From Halorientalis marina (GTDB lineage: Archaea > Halobacteriota > Halobacteria > Halobacteriales > Haloarculaceae), in NCBI RefSeq assembly GCF_023028345.1, contig NZ_CP095487.1, positions 682,001 through 746,000 on the forward strand: 64,000 nucleotides of DNA. Reading direction: 5' to 3'. The position numbers and the translations under genes were made by a program. Numbering within the stretch: the stretch's first letter is position 1; every line of letters starts with the position of its first letter. Under the pieces are notes generated by a model, which saw only the letters and a list, made by a program, of their open reading frames with translations, did no database searches and was not told the origin of the DNA. Shown here piece after piece: positions 44,375 to 53,592 of the stretch.

Positions 44375-45438
44375 ACCGGCTCACGAGCGGCGAGACCGCC
44401 GTTCCGGTCCCCGGCATCGACCTCGCGTCGCCCGTCCGGGCGACGCTCGTCCGTGGCGTCCTCCTGCCAGGGTGGGTCGTCACCGCCGCGCTCGCCGTCC
44501 CCTTCGCGCTCGGGCTCTCGGTCCCGCCTGTCGTCCAGTTCGTCCCGCTGGTCGCCAGCGCCGTCGTCCTCGGCCTCCCCCACGGCGCGGTCGACCACCT
44601 CGCCTACCCCCGCGTCAACGGCGACCCGGTCACGCTCCGGGCCGTCGGCGTCGTCGTCGGCGTCTACGTCTGCCTCGGGACCGTCTACGCGGCCGTCTGG
44701 TTCCTCGCCCCGCTCCCCGCATTCCTCGTGTTCGTCGCCCTCACCTGGGCCCACTGGGGCCAGGGTGACCTCTATGCACTCCTCGCGGTCGCCGACGCCG
44801 ACCACCTCCGGACCCGGACACAGCGCGCGCTCGCGACGGTCGTCCGCGGCGGCCTCCCCATGCTCGTCCCCCTGCTCGCCTTCCCCGACGTGTACCGCCG
44901 GGTCGCCCGTGCGTTCGTCGGCCTCTTCGGGAGCGCCTCGGTCGCCGACGCCGCGTGGCTGTTCGCCGCCGACACCCGCCTCGCCCTCGCGGTCGGGTAC
45001 GGCCTCCTGACGGTCGGGACGCTCGCGCTCGGGTTCGCCCGCGCCGACGACCGCACGCCCTGGCTCGTCGACGCCGGGGAGACCCTGTTGCTCCTCGCGT
45101 ACTTCGCAGTCGTCCCGCCGATCCTCGCGGTCGGCGTCTACTTCTGTGTCTGGCACTCCTACCGCCACATCGCACGGCTCGTCCTGCTCGAATCGGGGTC
45201 GCGGACGGCCCTCACCGACCGCGACCTGTGGCCGGCGCTCCGGCGGTTCGCGCTGGAGGCGGCACCACTGACCGCCGTCTCGCTCGCGCTGCTGGGCGGC
45301 CTCTATCTCGTGATCCCCCGCCGGCCCGGGGACGCGCTCGGGGTGGTCGCGCTCTATCTCGTCCTCATCGCAGTCCTGACGCTGCCCCACGTCGCCGTCG
45401 TCTCGTGGATGGACCGCCAGCAGTCGGTGTGGGGCTGA
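44371..45438 (+). CDS. blh: Brp/Blh family beta-carotene 15,15'-dioxygenase
   Basis: 355 aa, polytopic. Conserved His positions for the iron centre lie in GLPHGAVDHL, TWAHWGQGD, VWHSYRHIARL and TLPHVAVVSWMD. Cleaves beta-carotene into two retinals, supplying the bop chromophore. Translationally coupled to crtY. Could equally be called brp; the two paralogues cannot be separated by eye. Confidence 0.93.
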   Translation: MNRLTSGETAVPVPGIDLASPVRATLVRGVLLPGWVVTAALAVPFALGLSVPPVVQFVPLVASAVVLGLPHGAVDHLAYPRVNGDPVTLRAVGVVVGVYVCLGTVYAAVWFLAPLPAFLVFVALTWAHWGQGDLYALLAVADADHLRTRTQRALATVVRGGLPMLVPLLAFPDVYRRVARAFVGLFGSASVADAAWLFAADTRLALAVGYGLLTVGTLALGFARADDRTPWLVDAGETLLLLAYFAVVPPILAVGVYFCVWHSYRHIARLVLLESGSRTALTDRDLWPALRRFALEAAPLTAVSLALLGGLYLVIPRRPGDALGVVALYLVLIAVLTLPHVAVVSWMDRQQSVWG

Positions 45439-45464
45439 GCCGCGTTTCGGGCCTCGAAACAATG

Positions 45465-45472
45465 TTTTATTA
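45465..45472 (+). promoter_or_regulatory. TATA box deciding the pilin start
   Basis: TTTTATTA lies 29-36 bp before ATG 45501 but only about 8 bp before the in-frame GTG 45480. A transcript from this box cannot contain the GTG, so ATG 45501 is the start. Confidence 0.6.
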
Positions 45473-45500
45473 AAAGTTTGTGGCCGAGCGAGGGTCGCCC

Positions 45501-45986
45501 ATGCAGGTGGGTGGGGTACTCGGCGACGAGACAGCCGTCTCGACGGTCATCAGCGTCGTCCTCATGGTCGCGATCACCGTGACGCTCGCGGCGGTGGTCG
45601 GCGCGTTCGTGTTCGGCTTCGAGGAGCCACGGGAGAGCGCGCCGCAGGTCGAGTTCGAGTTCGAGAAGATCGACCAGCCCTCCGGTCACGACGAGGTCGT
45701 CGTCACGCACGCCAACGGCGAGACGGTCCAGAACACGAACCTCTATATCACGAGCGACGAGGGCATCCGGGACGCCGACGGCTCGCCGTCGTCGGACTCG
45801 CGGCTCAGCTGGTTCCGGCTCGCCGAGGACGACGGCGCGGAACGCGGCGCGGCGCTCCGGGTCGAGGACAGCCTCCGGTTCGAGACGAAGGCAGCCGACA
45901 TCGAGAACGTCGAGGTGCGGCTGATCTGGCAGCCCAGCCCCGACGCCCCGTCGGCGATCCTCGCCCGCTGGATCACCCGGGGCTAG
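45501..45986 (+). CDS. type IV pilin-like protein (archaeal PilA class)
   Basis: 161 aa. Short leader MQVGGVLGDE, then the hydrophobic pilin helix TAVSTVISVVLMVAITVTLA that PibD-type peptidases process before export. The ectodomain is beta-rich and acidic. Single pilin gene with no pilB/pilC nearby, so it would be assembled by machinery encoded elsewhere. The stop shares CTAG 45983-45986 with the convergent aldehyde dehydrogenase. Confidence 0.87.
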   Translation: MQVGGVLGDETAVSTVISVVLMVAITVTLAAVVGAFVFGFEEPRESAPQVEFEFEKIDQPSGHDEVVVTHANGETVQNTNLYITSDEGIRDADGSPSSDSRLSWFRLAEDDGAERGAALRVEDSLRFETKAADIENVEVRLIWQPSPDAPSAILARWITRG

Positions 45987-47545
45987 AACGGCGAGCGGTT
46001 CAGCAGGCGCATCAGTGCGGTCATCCCCTTCGCGTACCACTCGTTGGGCACCGGCCCCGGCGGGGCGTTCGGCCCCGTCCGCTGTTCCGCGATGGTCTGT
46101 GCCTCCGTGTACTTCAGCAGTCCCTCGCGGCCGTGGCGCCGGCCCACGCCCGAGTCCTTGAAGCCGCCCATCGGCGCGTCGACCGACCCGTAGCTCGCGA
46201 CGTAGGCGTCGTTGACGTTGACCGTCCCCGCCTCGATCCGCGCTGCGACCTCGCGGCCCCGCTCGCTGTCCTCCGTGTAGACGCTCGCGTTCAGCCCGTA
46301 GTCGGTGTCGTTGGCCCGCTCGATAGCCTCGGCCTCCGATTCGACGCCGTAGATGGCCGTCACCGGCCCGAACGTCTCCTCCGTACACAGCGCGATCTCG
46401 TCGGTCACGTCCGTCAGGATCGTCGGCTCGTAGACGTACGGGCCGACCTCGGGCCGGGCCTGCCCGCCGGTCAGCACCGTCGCGCCCTTCTCGACGGCGT
46501 CGTCGACGTGGTCCTCGACGCGCCCGAGGTGTTCGGCGGAGATGAGCGACCCGACGTCGATCCCCCAGTCGGTGCCGGTCCCGAGCGTCAGCGACTCCGT
46601 CGCGGCGACGAATCGCTCGGTGAACTCCTCCCGGAGCGACTCGTGGACGTAGATGCGCTCGGCGGCGAGACAGAGCTGGCCGGCGTTGTTGAACGAGCCG
46701 ACCACCGCGCCCCGCACTGCCTTCCCGAGGTCGGCGTCGTCGAGGACCAGCATCGGGTTCTTCCCGCCGAGTTCCAGCGAGCAGTCGATGAGGTTTCGCC
46801 CGCACTGCTCGGCGATGGCCCGCCCCGTCTCCGTGCTCCCCGTGAAGGTGAGGTAATCGACCGAATCGATCAGCGGCGGCCCCACCTCGACGCCCTCGCC
46901 GGTCACGATCTGGAACAGGTCCTCCGGGAGCCCCGCCTCGATCAGCAGCTCCCGTGCTTTCAGCGCCGTGAACGAGGTGTGCTCGTCGGGCTTGAGGACG
47001 ACGCCGTTGCCCGCCAAAAGCGCCGGAATCGCGTCCGACACCGTCAGCGCCAGGGGGTAGTTCCACGGGCTGATGATCCCAACGACACCCACCGGGTGGT
47101 GGCGCTCCTCGACGCGGGTCGCCAGCGGGATCGCCCCACGGCGTTTCGCCGGCGCCAGCATCCCCGGCCCCTCCGCGGCGTAGTATCGGGCCGTCCCCGC
47201 CACGTCGATGACCTCCTCGAAGGCGTCTAGTCGCGCCTTCCCCGTCTCGGCCTGGATCACGTCCAGCATCCCCGCCTGCCGGTCGAGGATCAGTTCGGCC
47301 AGTCCCTCGAACACCGCGGCGCGCTCCGCGACGGGGCGGTCGGCCCACCGCTTCCCGGCCTCGCGGGCGCGCTCGACGGCCTCGGTCACGTCTTCGGCCG
47401 TCCCCGCCGGAATCGTCGCCAGCGGCTCCCCTGTGAACGACGCGACCACCTCGATCCCCTCGCGGTCGTCGCCGGCGAGTGTCACCCCATCGACCAGGCG
47501 CTCGAACTCGTCGCGCTCGGTCTCGACATCGAGTGTCGTTGCCAT
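45983..47545 (-). CDS. NAD(P)-dependent aldehyde dehydrogenase (succinate-semialdehyde type)
   Basis: 520 aa. Catalytic Cys in FNNAGQLCLAAERIYV, Glu in LELGGKNPM, NAD-binding FTGSTETGRAIA and SPWNYPLAL. Closest in type to haloarchaeal succinic-semialdehyde or betaine-aldehyde dehydrogenases; the substrate cannot be fixed. Cytosolic. Stop overlaps the pilin gene by 4 bp. Confidence 0.92.
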   Translation of the reverse strand: MATTLDVETERDEFERLVDGVTLAGDDREGIEVVASFTGEPLATIPAGTAEDVTEAVERAREAGKRWADRPVAERAAVFEGLAELILDRQAGMLDVIQAETGKARLDAFEEVIDVAGTARYYAAEGPGMLAPAKRRGAIPLATRVEERHHPVGVVGIISPWNYPLALTVSDAIPALLAGNGVVLKPDEHTSFTALKARELLIEAGLPEDLFQIVTGEGVEVGPPLIDSVDYLTFTGSTETGRAIAEQCGRNLIDCSLELGGKNPMLVLDDADLGKAVRGAVVGSFNNAGQLCLAAERIYVHESLREEFTERFVAATESLTLGTGTDWGIDVGSLISAEHLGRVEDHVDDAVEKGATVLTGGQARPEVGPYVYEPTILTDVTDEIALCTEETFGPVTAIYGVESEAEAIERANDTDYGLNASVYTEDSERGREVAARIEAGTVNVNDAYVASYGSVDAPMGGFKDSGVGRRHGREGLLKYTEAQTIAEQRTGPNAPPGPVPNEWYAKGMTALMRLLNRSPF

Positions 47546-47748
47546 ACCCCACTGTTCGGGCGACCGCTCCCTGTAGCTGTCGGTCGACCCTCGCAGTCCA
47601 CACTGCTCCGGTTTCCTATAGCGCCCTCCGATTTATTCGCTGGTCCGCCCGGCCACGCGGAGACCGGGCGAACCGCTCGGCTGACCACGACGAACTCCGT
47701 GATACGACGGAAAACGAGAAGCCGGCGGCTGGACGGTTCGGAGCAGCG

Positions 47749-47757
47749 TAAAAAGAC
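47749..47757 (-). terminator. T-tract terminator after rpl15e
   Basis: On the minus strand the run CTTTTTAC lies about 10 bp beyond the L15e stop, a typical archaeal oligo-T terminator. Confidence 0.5.
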
Positions 47758-47767
47758 GCGAATTCGA

Positions 47768-48358
47768 TTACTTGCCGCGACCCTGGCCGCTGTGGACGCT
47801 GGGGCGAGTGTGTTCGGTACCCTTGCCCTTCTTGTCGAGGCCGCGGTTGGACTTGCCGGCGCTGGTCAGGCCACGGTAGGCCCGGCCGCGCTGGGTGTCG
47901 TCACAGATCCAGTTGAGGTCGTCGTCGTTCTCGATGGCCGGGTGGTGCGGGTCGAGGAGGATGACCTCGAACCACTTCTGCCGGCCGTCTTCGCCGACCC
48001 AGTAGGAGTTCAGCACGCGCAGATTGCGGTACTTCCGGGTGGCGCGTTCCTCGGCGACGCGCTGGAGGTTCTTCCGGCGGGTGATCCGGGTCACACCCTG
48101 GCGCTTCGAGCGCCGGCCGGCCGTGAACCGCTTCTTGCGCGCGCCGCCTTTCCGGATACTGAGGCGGGCGACGACGACGCCCTGTTTGGCCTTGTAGCCC
48201 AGCGAACGGGCCTTGTCCAGCCGGGTCGGGCGCTCGACGCGCTCGATGGCGCCCTGTTCGCGCCAGTCCTGCTGTCGCTGCCACTGGAGTTCGGCGAGTT
48301 TGCCGTCGTCCGGGTCCTTCCACGCTTCCTGAATGTGGGAGTAGAAGCTCTTTGCCAT
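47768..48358 (-). CDS. rpl15e: 50S ribosomal protein L15e
   Basis: 196 aa, starting [20 protein letters not shown], with the family cores [20 protein letters not shown] and GRRSKRQG and the C-terminal [17 protein letters not shown] tail. Archaeal/eukaryotic-type large-subunit protein. Monocistronic, with a structured leader of about 150 nt upstream and an oligo-T terminator. Confidence 0.98.
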   Translation of the reverse strand: MAKSFYSHIQEAWKDPDDGKLAELQWQRQQDWREQGAIERVERPTRLDKARSLGYKAKQGVVVARLSIRKGGARKKRFTAGRRSKRQGVTRITRRKNLQRVAEERATRKYRNLRVLNSYWVGEDGRQKWFEVILLDPHHPAIENDDDLNWICDDTQRGRAYRGLTSAGKSNRGLDKKGKGTEHTRPSVHSGQGRGK

Positions 48359-48388
48359 GGATTATCACCACGGGCGTTGCGTGGTTCA

Positions 48389-48459
48389 AACCGCGGAGGG
48401 CGGTCCTCCGGCGGTTCACATCCCGACCTGTGATGGCCGGCGCGGCCGGCGTGACAGGT
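48389..48459 (-). promoter_or_regulatory. two hairpins in the rpl15e leader
   Basis: Inverted repeats AACCGCGGAGG / CCTCCGGCGGTT (48389-48416, 5-nt loop) and ACCTGT...GCCGGC / GCCGGC...ACAGGT (48426-48459) lie between the L15e start (48358) and a TATA-like CTTAACC at about 48511-48517. They would be transcribed as a structured 5' UTR, a candidate autoregulatory site. Confidence 0.45.
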
Positions 48460-48560
48460 GCCCACTGGTGCCCGTCGACCAGCGAGTTACCCCTCTCTTC
48501 CCAGCTTTCGGGGTTAAGCGCTTCGAACTGGCTCGACCGTCGCGACCGCCGGGACGTCGC

Positions 48561-50360
48561 TCACAGTCCCCAGAAGGCGGCGATACCGACGGTGGTCACG
48601 ACCGCGAGCAACAGCTGCAGGGGGCCGCCGACGCGGACGAAGTCGCTGAACTCGTACTGGCCGGGCCCGTAGACGAAGAGGTTGGTCTGGTAGCCGACGG
48701 GGGACATAAACGCCGTGCTTGCGGCGAAGGTCACCGCGAGCACGAACGAAAACTGGTTCACACCGAGTCTGGCAGCGGCATCGATGGCGACGGGGACGAG
48801 CAAGACGACGCTGGCCTGGTTGCTGATGAGATTGGTCATCAGCGCCGTCACCAGGTAGAACAGCCCCAGAACGGCGACGGCTGGCAGGACGGCGGCGCTG
48901 GAGACGACGAGTTCGCCGAGGAAGTCCGCACCCCCGGTTTCCTGCATCGCCTTCCCAAGCGGGATGACGCCGGCGAGCAGGAAGACGACGTCCCACTGGA
49001 CTGCCTCGTAGGCCTCGGCCGGTTTCACCACGCCGGCGGCGATCATGGCGACGACGCCGCCTAACGCCGAGACCATGATGGGCAGGAGGTCCACCGCGGC
49101 CAGTCCGACGACGCCGAGGACGGTCACGACGGCGATGGGGAGTTTCGACCGGCGGAACTCCTGGAGCGCCAGTTCCCCGGCGACGATGACGTTCGGGTCG
49201 TCGGCCAGGCGGTCGACGGACTCGGCCCGGGACTCGATGAGCAACACGTCGCCGGGCTTGAGTACGAAGTCGGTCAGTCGCTCGTGGGTGACCTCGCCAC
49301 CGCGACGGATGGCGAGCACGCGTGCCTGGTAGTTGTCCGCGAACTCCTTCGAGGCGACGGTCTCGCCGATCAGGTCCGACCCGGCCGTGAGCACGATCTC
49401 GACGAGGGTCTGCTCCGGGGCGAGCGTGTCGAGTTCGACCTCCGCGGTCACGCCCGGGACCAGGTCGACGCCATCGACGTCGAGCAGGTCGCGCAGCCCT
49501 TCGTCCGTAGTCCGGATGGTGTAGACGTCGTCCGCCTCGACGGCCGTCGACGTCGGCGGGTTCCGGACGTAGCTGTAGTCTCGGATGAGCTGGTCGACGT
49601 CCACCTCGAAGTCGACGGTTTCGAAGACCTCCTGGATGGTCATGCCGACCACGGGCGAATCCTCGCGGACGACGACCTCCGTCAGATACTCCTCTTCGGC
49701 CGTCGTCGCTCGCTCGCTCCGCGGCGTGACGTGGTCGGGCGTGAGCCAGTGGCCGACCGTCAGGAGGTAGGCGGCTCCTACGAGGAAGACGACCAGGCCG
49801 AGGTGAGTGAACTCGAACATCGAGAACGGCTGGCCGAGGTACTGCGCCGAGAGGCTGCTCGCGATGAGGTTCGTTGAGGTGCCGATGAGGGTGAGCATCC
49901 CGCCGAACATCGACGCGTACGACAGCGGCATGAGGAGTTTCGACGGCGAGGTACCGCTCTCGTGGGCCAGGTCGTTGACCATCGGCACGAGGACGGCGAC
50001 GGCGGCCGTGTTGTTGATGAGTCCCGAGAGCGGGCCGACGATGCCGATGGTCGTCCCCAGTTGTTTCCGTTCGTCGGACCCGGTGAACGACGAGACGGCC
50101 TCCTGGAGCCGCTGGATGAGCCCCGTCCGGCGCACCCCCTCGCTCAGTATCATCATCGCCAGGATGGTGATGGTGGCGGCGTTCGAGAAGCCGGCCACAC
50201 CGTCGCTCGGCGAGACGCCGGTCCACGGCCCGAGCACCATCAGCGTCACCATGATGCCGATGGCCGTCACGTCGATGGGCACGGGTTCGGTGACGAACAG
50301 GACCAGTGCCGCGAAAATGACGAGGAAGACGACGAGTGCGCCGGTCGTCAATGCAGCCAT
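48561..50360 (-). CDS. SLC13/DASS family permease with central TrkA-C domains
   Basis: 599 aa. Two membrane halves (residues 1-200 and 400-599) with SNT-type motifs (LSGLINNTAAVAVLVPMV; LIGTSTNLIAS; LISNQASVVLLVPVAI) flank two soluble TrkA-C/RCK-C repeats (residues about 225-395: VVREDSPVVGMTIQEVF; ELDTLAPEQTLVEIVL). Divalent anion/Na+ symporter family (dicarboxylate, sulfate and similar). The regulatory inserts mark the bacterial/archaeal subgroup often linked to sulfate. Substrate unproven. Confidence 0.9.
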   Translation of the reverse strand: MAALTTGALVVFLVIFAALVLFVTEPVPIDVTAIGIMVTLMVLGPWTGVSPSDGVAGFSNAATITILAMMILSEGVRRTGLIQRLQEAVSSFTGSDERKQLGTTIGIVGPLSGLINNTAAVAVLVPMVNDLAHESGTSPSKLLMPLSYASMFGGMLTLIGTSTNLIASSLSAQYLGQPFSMFEFTHLGLVVFLVGAAYLLTVGHWLTPDHVTPRSERATTAEEEYLTEVVVREDSPVVGMTIQEVFETVDFEVDVDQLIRDYSYVRNPPTSTAVEADDVYTIRTTDEGLRDLLDVDGVDLVPGVTAEVELDTLAPEQTLVEIVLTAGSDLIGETVASKEFADNYQARVLAIRRGGEVTHERLTDFVLKPGDVLLIESRAESVDRLADDPNVIVAGELALQEFRRSKLPIAVVTVLGVVGLAAVDLLPIMVSALGGVVAMIAAGVVKPAEAYEAVQWDVVFLLAGVIPLGKAMQETGGADFLGELVVSSAAVLPAVAVLGLFYLVTALMTNLISNQASVVLLVPVAIDAAARLGVNQFSFVLAVTFAASTAFMSPVGYQTNLFVYGPGQYEFSDFVRVGGPLQLLLAVVTTVGIAAFWGL

Positions 50361-50671
50361 CGCTTACCCGAGTTGTGGACGCTCGGAGGGAAAATATCCC
50401 GCGGCCGTTCCCAGAACGTGGGGCGAACCTAGTCGCGGTGACGCTGGCCGACCAGGACCGCGACCGCTGACGACGCGGTCGGCCGTGTCGCCGAACACCT
50501 GGTCGCCGATGCGTGGTTTGTCCTCGCCGAGGACGAGCAGGGTGGTCGGCCGCGCGCTCGACCGACCCCAGGTGGTCACTCCGAAATTCTATATCGCGGC
50601 ATACAGTTTATCCGCCGCCGCTCGGCTCCGGTTCTGACGGTCTGGAGGCGACGGAATCCGCGGAAATTACC
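50361..50671. other. intergenic stretch between SLC13 and rio2 genes
   Basis: 310 bp without a convincing gene. A 71-codon frame on - (from 50579) is Arg/Gly/Pro-rich and unlike haloarchaeal proteins. The stretch must hold the SLC13 promoter (minus strand; GGGAAAATATCCC at 50391 is AT-rich and palindromic). It also contains the left copy of a 37-bp repeat whose inverted partner lies upstream of rio2. Confidence 0.55.
50584..50620 (+). repeat. left copy of inverted repeat flanking rio2
   Basis: 37-bp element with core ATTC-ATAT-GCGGCAT followed by TTTAT and GCCGCC. It matches the right copy (51631-51667, opposite strand) at 28 of 37 positions without gaps. Located about 50 bp beyond the rio2 stop and reading toward it. 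Confidence 0.5.
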
Positions 50672-51586
50672 TCATTCGGCGGTAAACTGGGCCACCGAAT
50701 CGAACTCACCGGCGACGATGGCGTCCGCGACGGCGTCGGTGTCGACCTCGCCGACGTCGTTGGGGTACTTCCGCTTGAAGTACCCGAGCAGGTTCTCGAT
50801 GTCGCGGGTGAGGAGTTCGTCGGCGTTCTCGTGGTCGGTCGGGACGGCCTGGGGCCAGTCGAAAACCGTCACGCCGTCGTCGGCGACGAAAACGTTGTAC
50901 TCGCTCATGTCTGCGTGGACGTATCCCTCGTCGTAAGCCGCCGCGACCTCACGGCAGACGAGATCGAGGATCGGCACCACCTGGCCGGGCTCGAGTTTCG
51001 TCCGCGAGAGTTCGGTCCCATCGATGCGCTCCATGACGATGGCGTGTCGGTTCTGGTCGATCGGACGGGGGACGCTCACGTCCGGGTAGAGTCCCTCCAG
51101 GGCGTCGTACTCCCGCTCGGCAGCCTTTCGGGCCGTGTACTGCCAGGAGACGTGGTCGCGGTCGGCCGTGTACTCCCGTTCTTTCATCACTTCACGGAAG
51201 TTGGTGTACCCCTCGCGGTGGAACTTCAGCGCGAACGGCTTGTACGAGCGCACCTCGTACACGTCACTCTCCTTCCCGACGCCCAGCGGCGACCCGAAGG
51301 CGTCGATGGTCTCGCGCTCGATGAGGGTGTGCAGGGCCAGGGCGTCGTACCCCTCGAACGTGAGCTTGAACCCCTGGTACTGGATCGTCTTGCGTTCGAT
51401 CAACCCCCTGTCCTCACACCGGTCCAGCCGGTAGTCCACGTTCTCGGCGGTGAGCCGAGAGAACTCCGGGAGCTTCTCGCGGGCGACCCACTCCGAGAAC
51501 CGCATCCCCTGCTCGATGCCCGAGAGCAGATAGAAGTCCTCGGGTTCGAGCTCCCGCATCAGCGGCGCCACGTTCTCGACCATCAC
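50672..51586 (-). CDS. rio2: RIO2 family serine/threonine protein kinase
   Basis: 304 aa. N-terminal winged helix (residues 1-90), then the RIO kinase fold: nucleotide loop GVGKESDVYEV (102-112), catalytic Lys K121 in ALKFHREG, catalytic loop HADMSEYNV (224-232) and metal-binding D243 in FDWPQAV. Acts in small-subunit ribosome maturation. An ATG three bases later is an equal start choice. Confidence 0.96.
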   Translation of the reverse strand: MMVENVAPLMRELEPEDFYLLSGIEQGMRFSEWVAREKLPEFSRLTAENVDYRLDRCEDRGLIERKTIQYQGFKLTFEGYDALALHTLIERETIDAFGSPLGVGKESDVYEVRSYKPFALKFHREGYTNFREVMKEREYTADRDHVSWQYTARKAAEREYDALEGLYPDVSVPRPIDQNRHAIVMERIDGTELSRTKLEPGQVVPILDLVCREVAAAYDEGYVHADMSEYNVFVADDGVTVFDWPQAVPTDHENADELLTRDIENLLGYFKRKYPNDVGEVDTDAVADAIVAGEFDSVAQFTAE

Positions 51587-51630
51587 CGCTCCGTAGACGA
51601 CCCGCGGGTAAAAGCCCGACGCGTCCGCCG

Positions 51631-51667
51631 TCCGGCGGCCATAAATTTCATGCCGCTATATCGAATC
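51631..51667 (-). repeat. right copy of inverted repeat, in the rio2 promoter region
   Basis: Minus-strand reading gives ATTCGATATAGCGGCATGAA, then ATTTATGG, 28/37 identical to the + strand element at 50584. The ATTTATGG part can be the rio2 TATA box, which gives an mRNA leader of roughly 40 nt. Confidence 0.5.
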
Positions 51668-51737
51668 TCCGGCTCCGGGCGACGTCGACCCCCTGGTCGA
51701 CGCAATCGCTTTGTCCGTCGGGCCGCTACCCGGTGGC

Positions 51738-52550
51738 ATGACCGATCTCGCCGACCGGGAGTGGCGACTCGTCCGCGAAACGGCCCGTGACGGCCCGATG
51801 CACATGGCCCTGGACGAGGTCGCCGCCGAAACCGCTGCCGACGGCGGCCCGCGGACGGTCCGGGTCTACCGGTGGGAGCCCAGCACGCTCTCGCTGGGCT
51901 ACCACCAGGACCCCGAAACGGTCGACTGGGAGTACTGCGAGCGCGAGGGCATCACCGTCACGCGCCGCCCGACCGGCGGCGGGGCGATCTATCACGACAA
52001 CTACGGCGATATCTCCTACTCCATCGTCGCCCCTGCCGACGAACTCCCCGGCGATCTGATGGACACCTACGAACTCCTCTGTCAGCCGCTGTTCGATGCC
52101 CTCGACGGAATCGGAATCGATGCCGGATTCGCGGAGACGGAGCGGCCGCCGGTCCACGAACCGGCCTGCTATCTGCGGGCGCTCCACCCCGCCCACGACG
52201 TGGTCGCGGCCGACGGCCGAAAACTCAGCGGGAACGCCCAGTACCGTCGGCGGGACAGCGTCATCCAGCACGGTTCTATCACGTACGCGAGCGATCCGGG
52301 ACGACAGCTCGCTCCCTTCGCGACCGACGAGGTGACGCCCGCGGCCTTCCGCGAGCGGGTCACAGCCATCGACGAGCACGCGGATATCGACCGGGCCGGA
52401 GCGGTCGCGGCCCTGGAGGACGCGCTGGCGACCTGGGCCGACGCCGACCAGGGTGGCTGGACCGACGCCGAGGTCGCGCGCGCACGCGAGCGTGCACGGG
52501 AAAAGTACGAGACAGAGGCGTGGACGCGGAACCGGGTCGAGCCGGACTGA
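51738..52550 (+). CDS. lipoate-protein ligase A family protein
   Basis: 270 aa from ATG 51738. Biotin/lipoate transferase fold: [20 protein letters not shown], the lipoyl-AMP loop [21 protein letters not shown], and the catalytic Lys in [12 protein letters not shown]. Attaches or transfers lipoate/octanoate to E2 or GcvH proteins. The specificity (LplA versus LipM-like transferase) is not clear. Divergent from rio2. Confidence 0.9.
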   Translation: MTDLADREWRLVRETARDGPMHMALDEVAAETAADGGPRTVRVYRWEPSTLSLGYHQDPETVDWEYCEREGITVTRRPTGGGAIYHDNYGDISYSIVAPADELPGDLMDTYELLCQPLFDALDGIGIDAGFAETERPPVHEPACYLRALHPAHDVVAADGRKLSGNAQYRRRDSVIQHGSITYASDPGRQLAPFATDEVTPAAFRERVTAIDEHADIDRAGAVAALEDALATWADADQGGWTDAEVARARERAREKYETEAWTRNRVEPD

Positions 52551-52621
52551 CCCGTCCCGACGCGAGGACCCCGGGTCGCGGATATCGACACGGCTTTGCC
52601 GAGCGATGCCTACCTCCCGAT

Positions 52622-53458
52622 ATGCTCAGAGTCGGCGCACACGCGTCTATCGCCGGTGGCGTCCACAACGCCGTCGACGAACAAACGGAGTACGCGGGCA
52701 ACTGCGGGCAGATTTTCTCCCACTCCCCGCAGGTCTGGCAGGACCCGAACATCGACCCCGACAACGCCGCGCAGTTCCGCGACGCCTCCGCCGAACACGG
52801 CGTGGGACCGTGGGTCATCCACTCCTCGTATCTCGTCAACCTCTGTACGCCGAAAGACGATCTCCGACGGAAGTCCATCGACTCGATGCAGGCGGAAGTC
52901 GACGCGGCCGACCTGCTGGACATCGAGTACGTCAACGTCCACCTCGGCGCACACACCGGCGCCGGCGTCGATGGAGGTCTCGACAACGCCGCGAGCGCGC
53001 TGGACGAACTCGACGTCCCGGATGGCGTCACCGTTCTGATCGAGAGCGACGCCGGGAGCGGTACGAAACTCGGCGGGCAGTTCGAACACCTCGCGACCGT
53101 CCGCGAGCGCACGTCGCTGGACGTCGAGTTCTGTCTCGACACGGCCCACGCCTTCGCCGCGGGCTACGACGTCTCGACCCCCGAGGGCGTCGCCGAGACC
53201 GTCGCCGAGTTCGACGACGTGGTCGGCCTCGACGACCTCGCCTGCATCCACCTCAACGACTCCAAACACGAGTGCGGGACGAACAAGGACGAGCACGCCC
53301 ACGTCGGCGAGGGCCTGATCGGCGAGGACGGGATGCGCGCGCTGATCAACCACGAGGAACTGCGGGACGTCCCGCTCGTGCTCGAAACCCCGACGGAAGA
53401 CGGCAAGGGCTTCGAGTGGAACGTCGAGCGGGTCCGAGAACTCCGGGACGACGAGTAA
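52622..53458 (+). CDS. nfo: deoxyribonuclease IV (endonuclease IV, AP endonuclease)
   Basis: 278 aa TIM barrel. Metal ligands are in [58 protein letters not shown] and LETPTED, together the three-zinc site of Nfo. Cuts 5' of abasic sites in base-excision repair. Separated from the lipoate ligase gene by 71 bp, same strand. Confidence 0.96.
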   Translation: MLRVGAHASIAGGVHNAVDEQTEYAGNCGQIFSHSPQVWQDPNIDPDNAAQFRDASAEHGVGPWVIHSSYLVNLCTPKDDLRRKSIDSMQAEVDAADLLDIEYVNVHLGAHTGAGVDGGLDNAASALDELDVPDGVTVLIESDAGSGTKLGGQFEHLATVRERTSLDVEFCLDTAHAFAAGYDVSTPEGVAETVAEFDDVVGLDDLACIHLNDSKHECGTNKDEHAHVGEGLIGEDGMRALINHEELRDVPLVLETPTEDGKGFEWNVERVRELRDDE

Positions 53459-53592
53459 ATTCCCACGACGGAAACGGTTTCGACGCGGTGAACGCTCGGG
53501 AACGGTTTAGGGCTGGCAGCCGTGGCCCCGCGTATGCCTCGACGACAGCGTACCGGATATCCGTGGCCGCGCCAAACGGGGGTCTGCCACCC

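Noticed and set aside
50364..50579. 71-codon frame on - between SLC13 and rio2 genes
   Set aside because: Basic, Gly/Pro/Arg-rich product unlike haloarchaeal proteins and no start signal.
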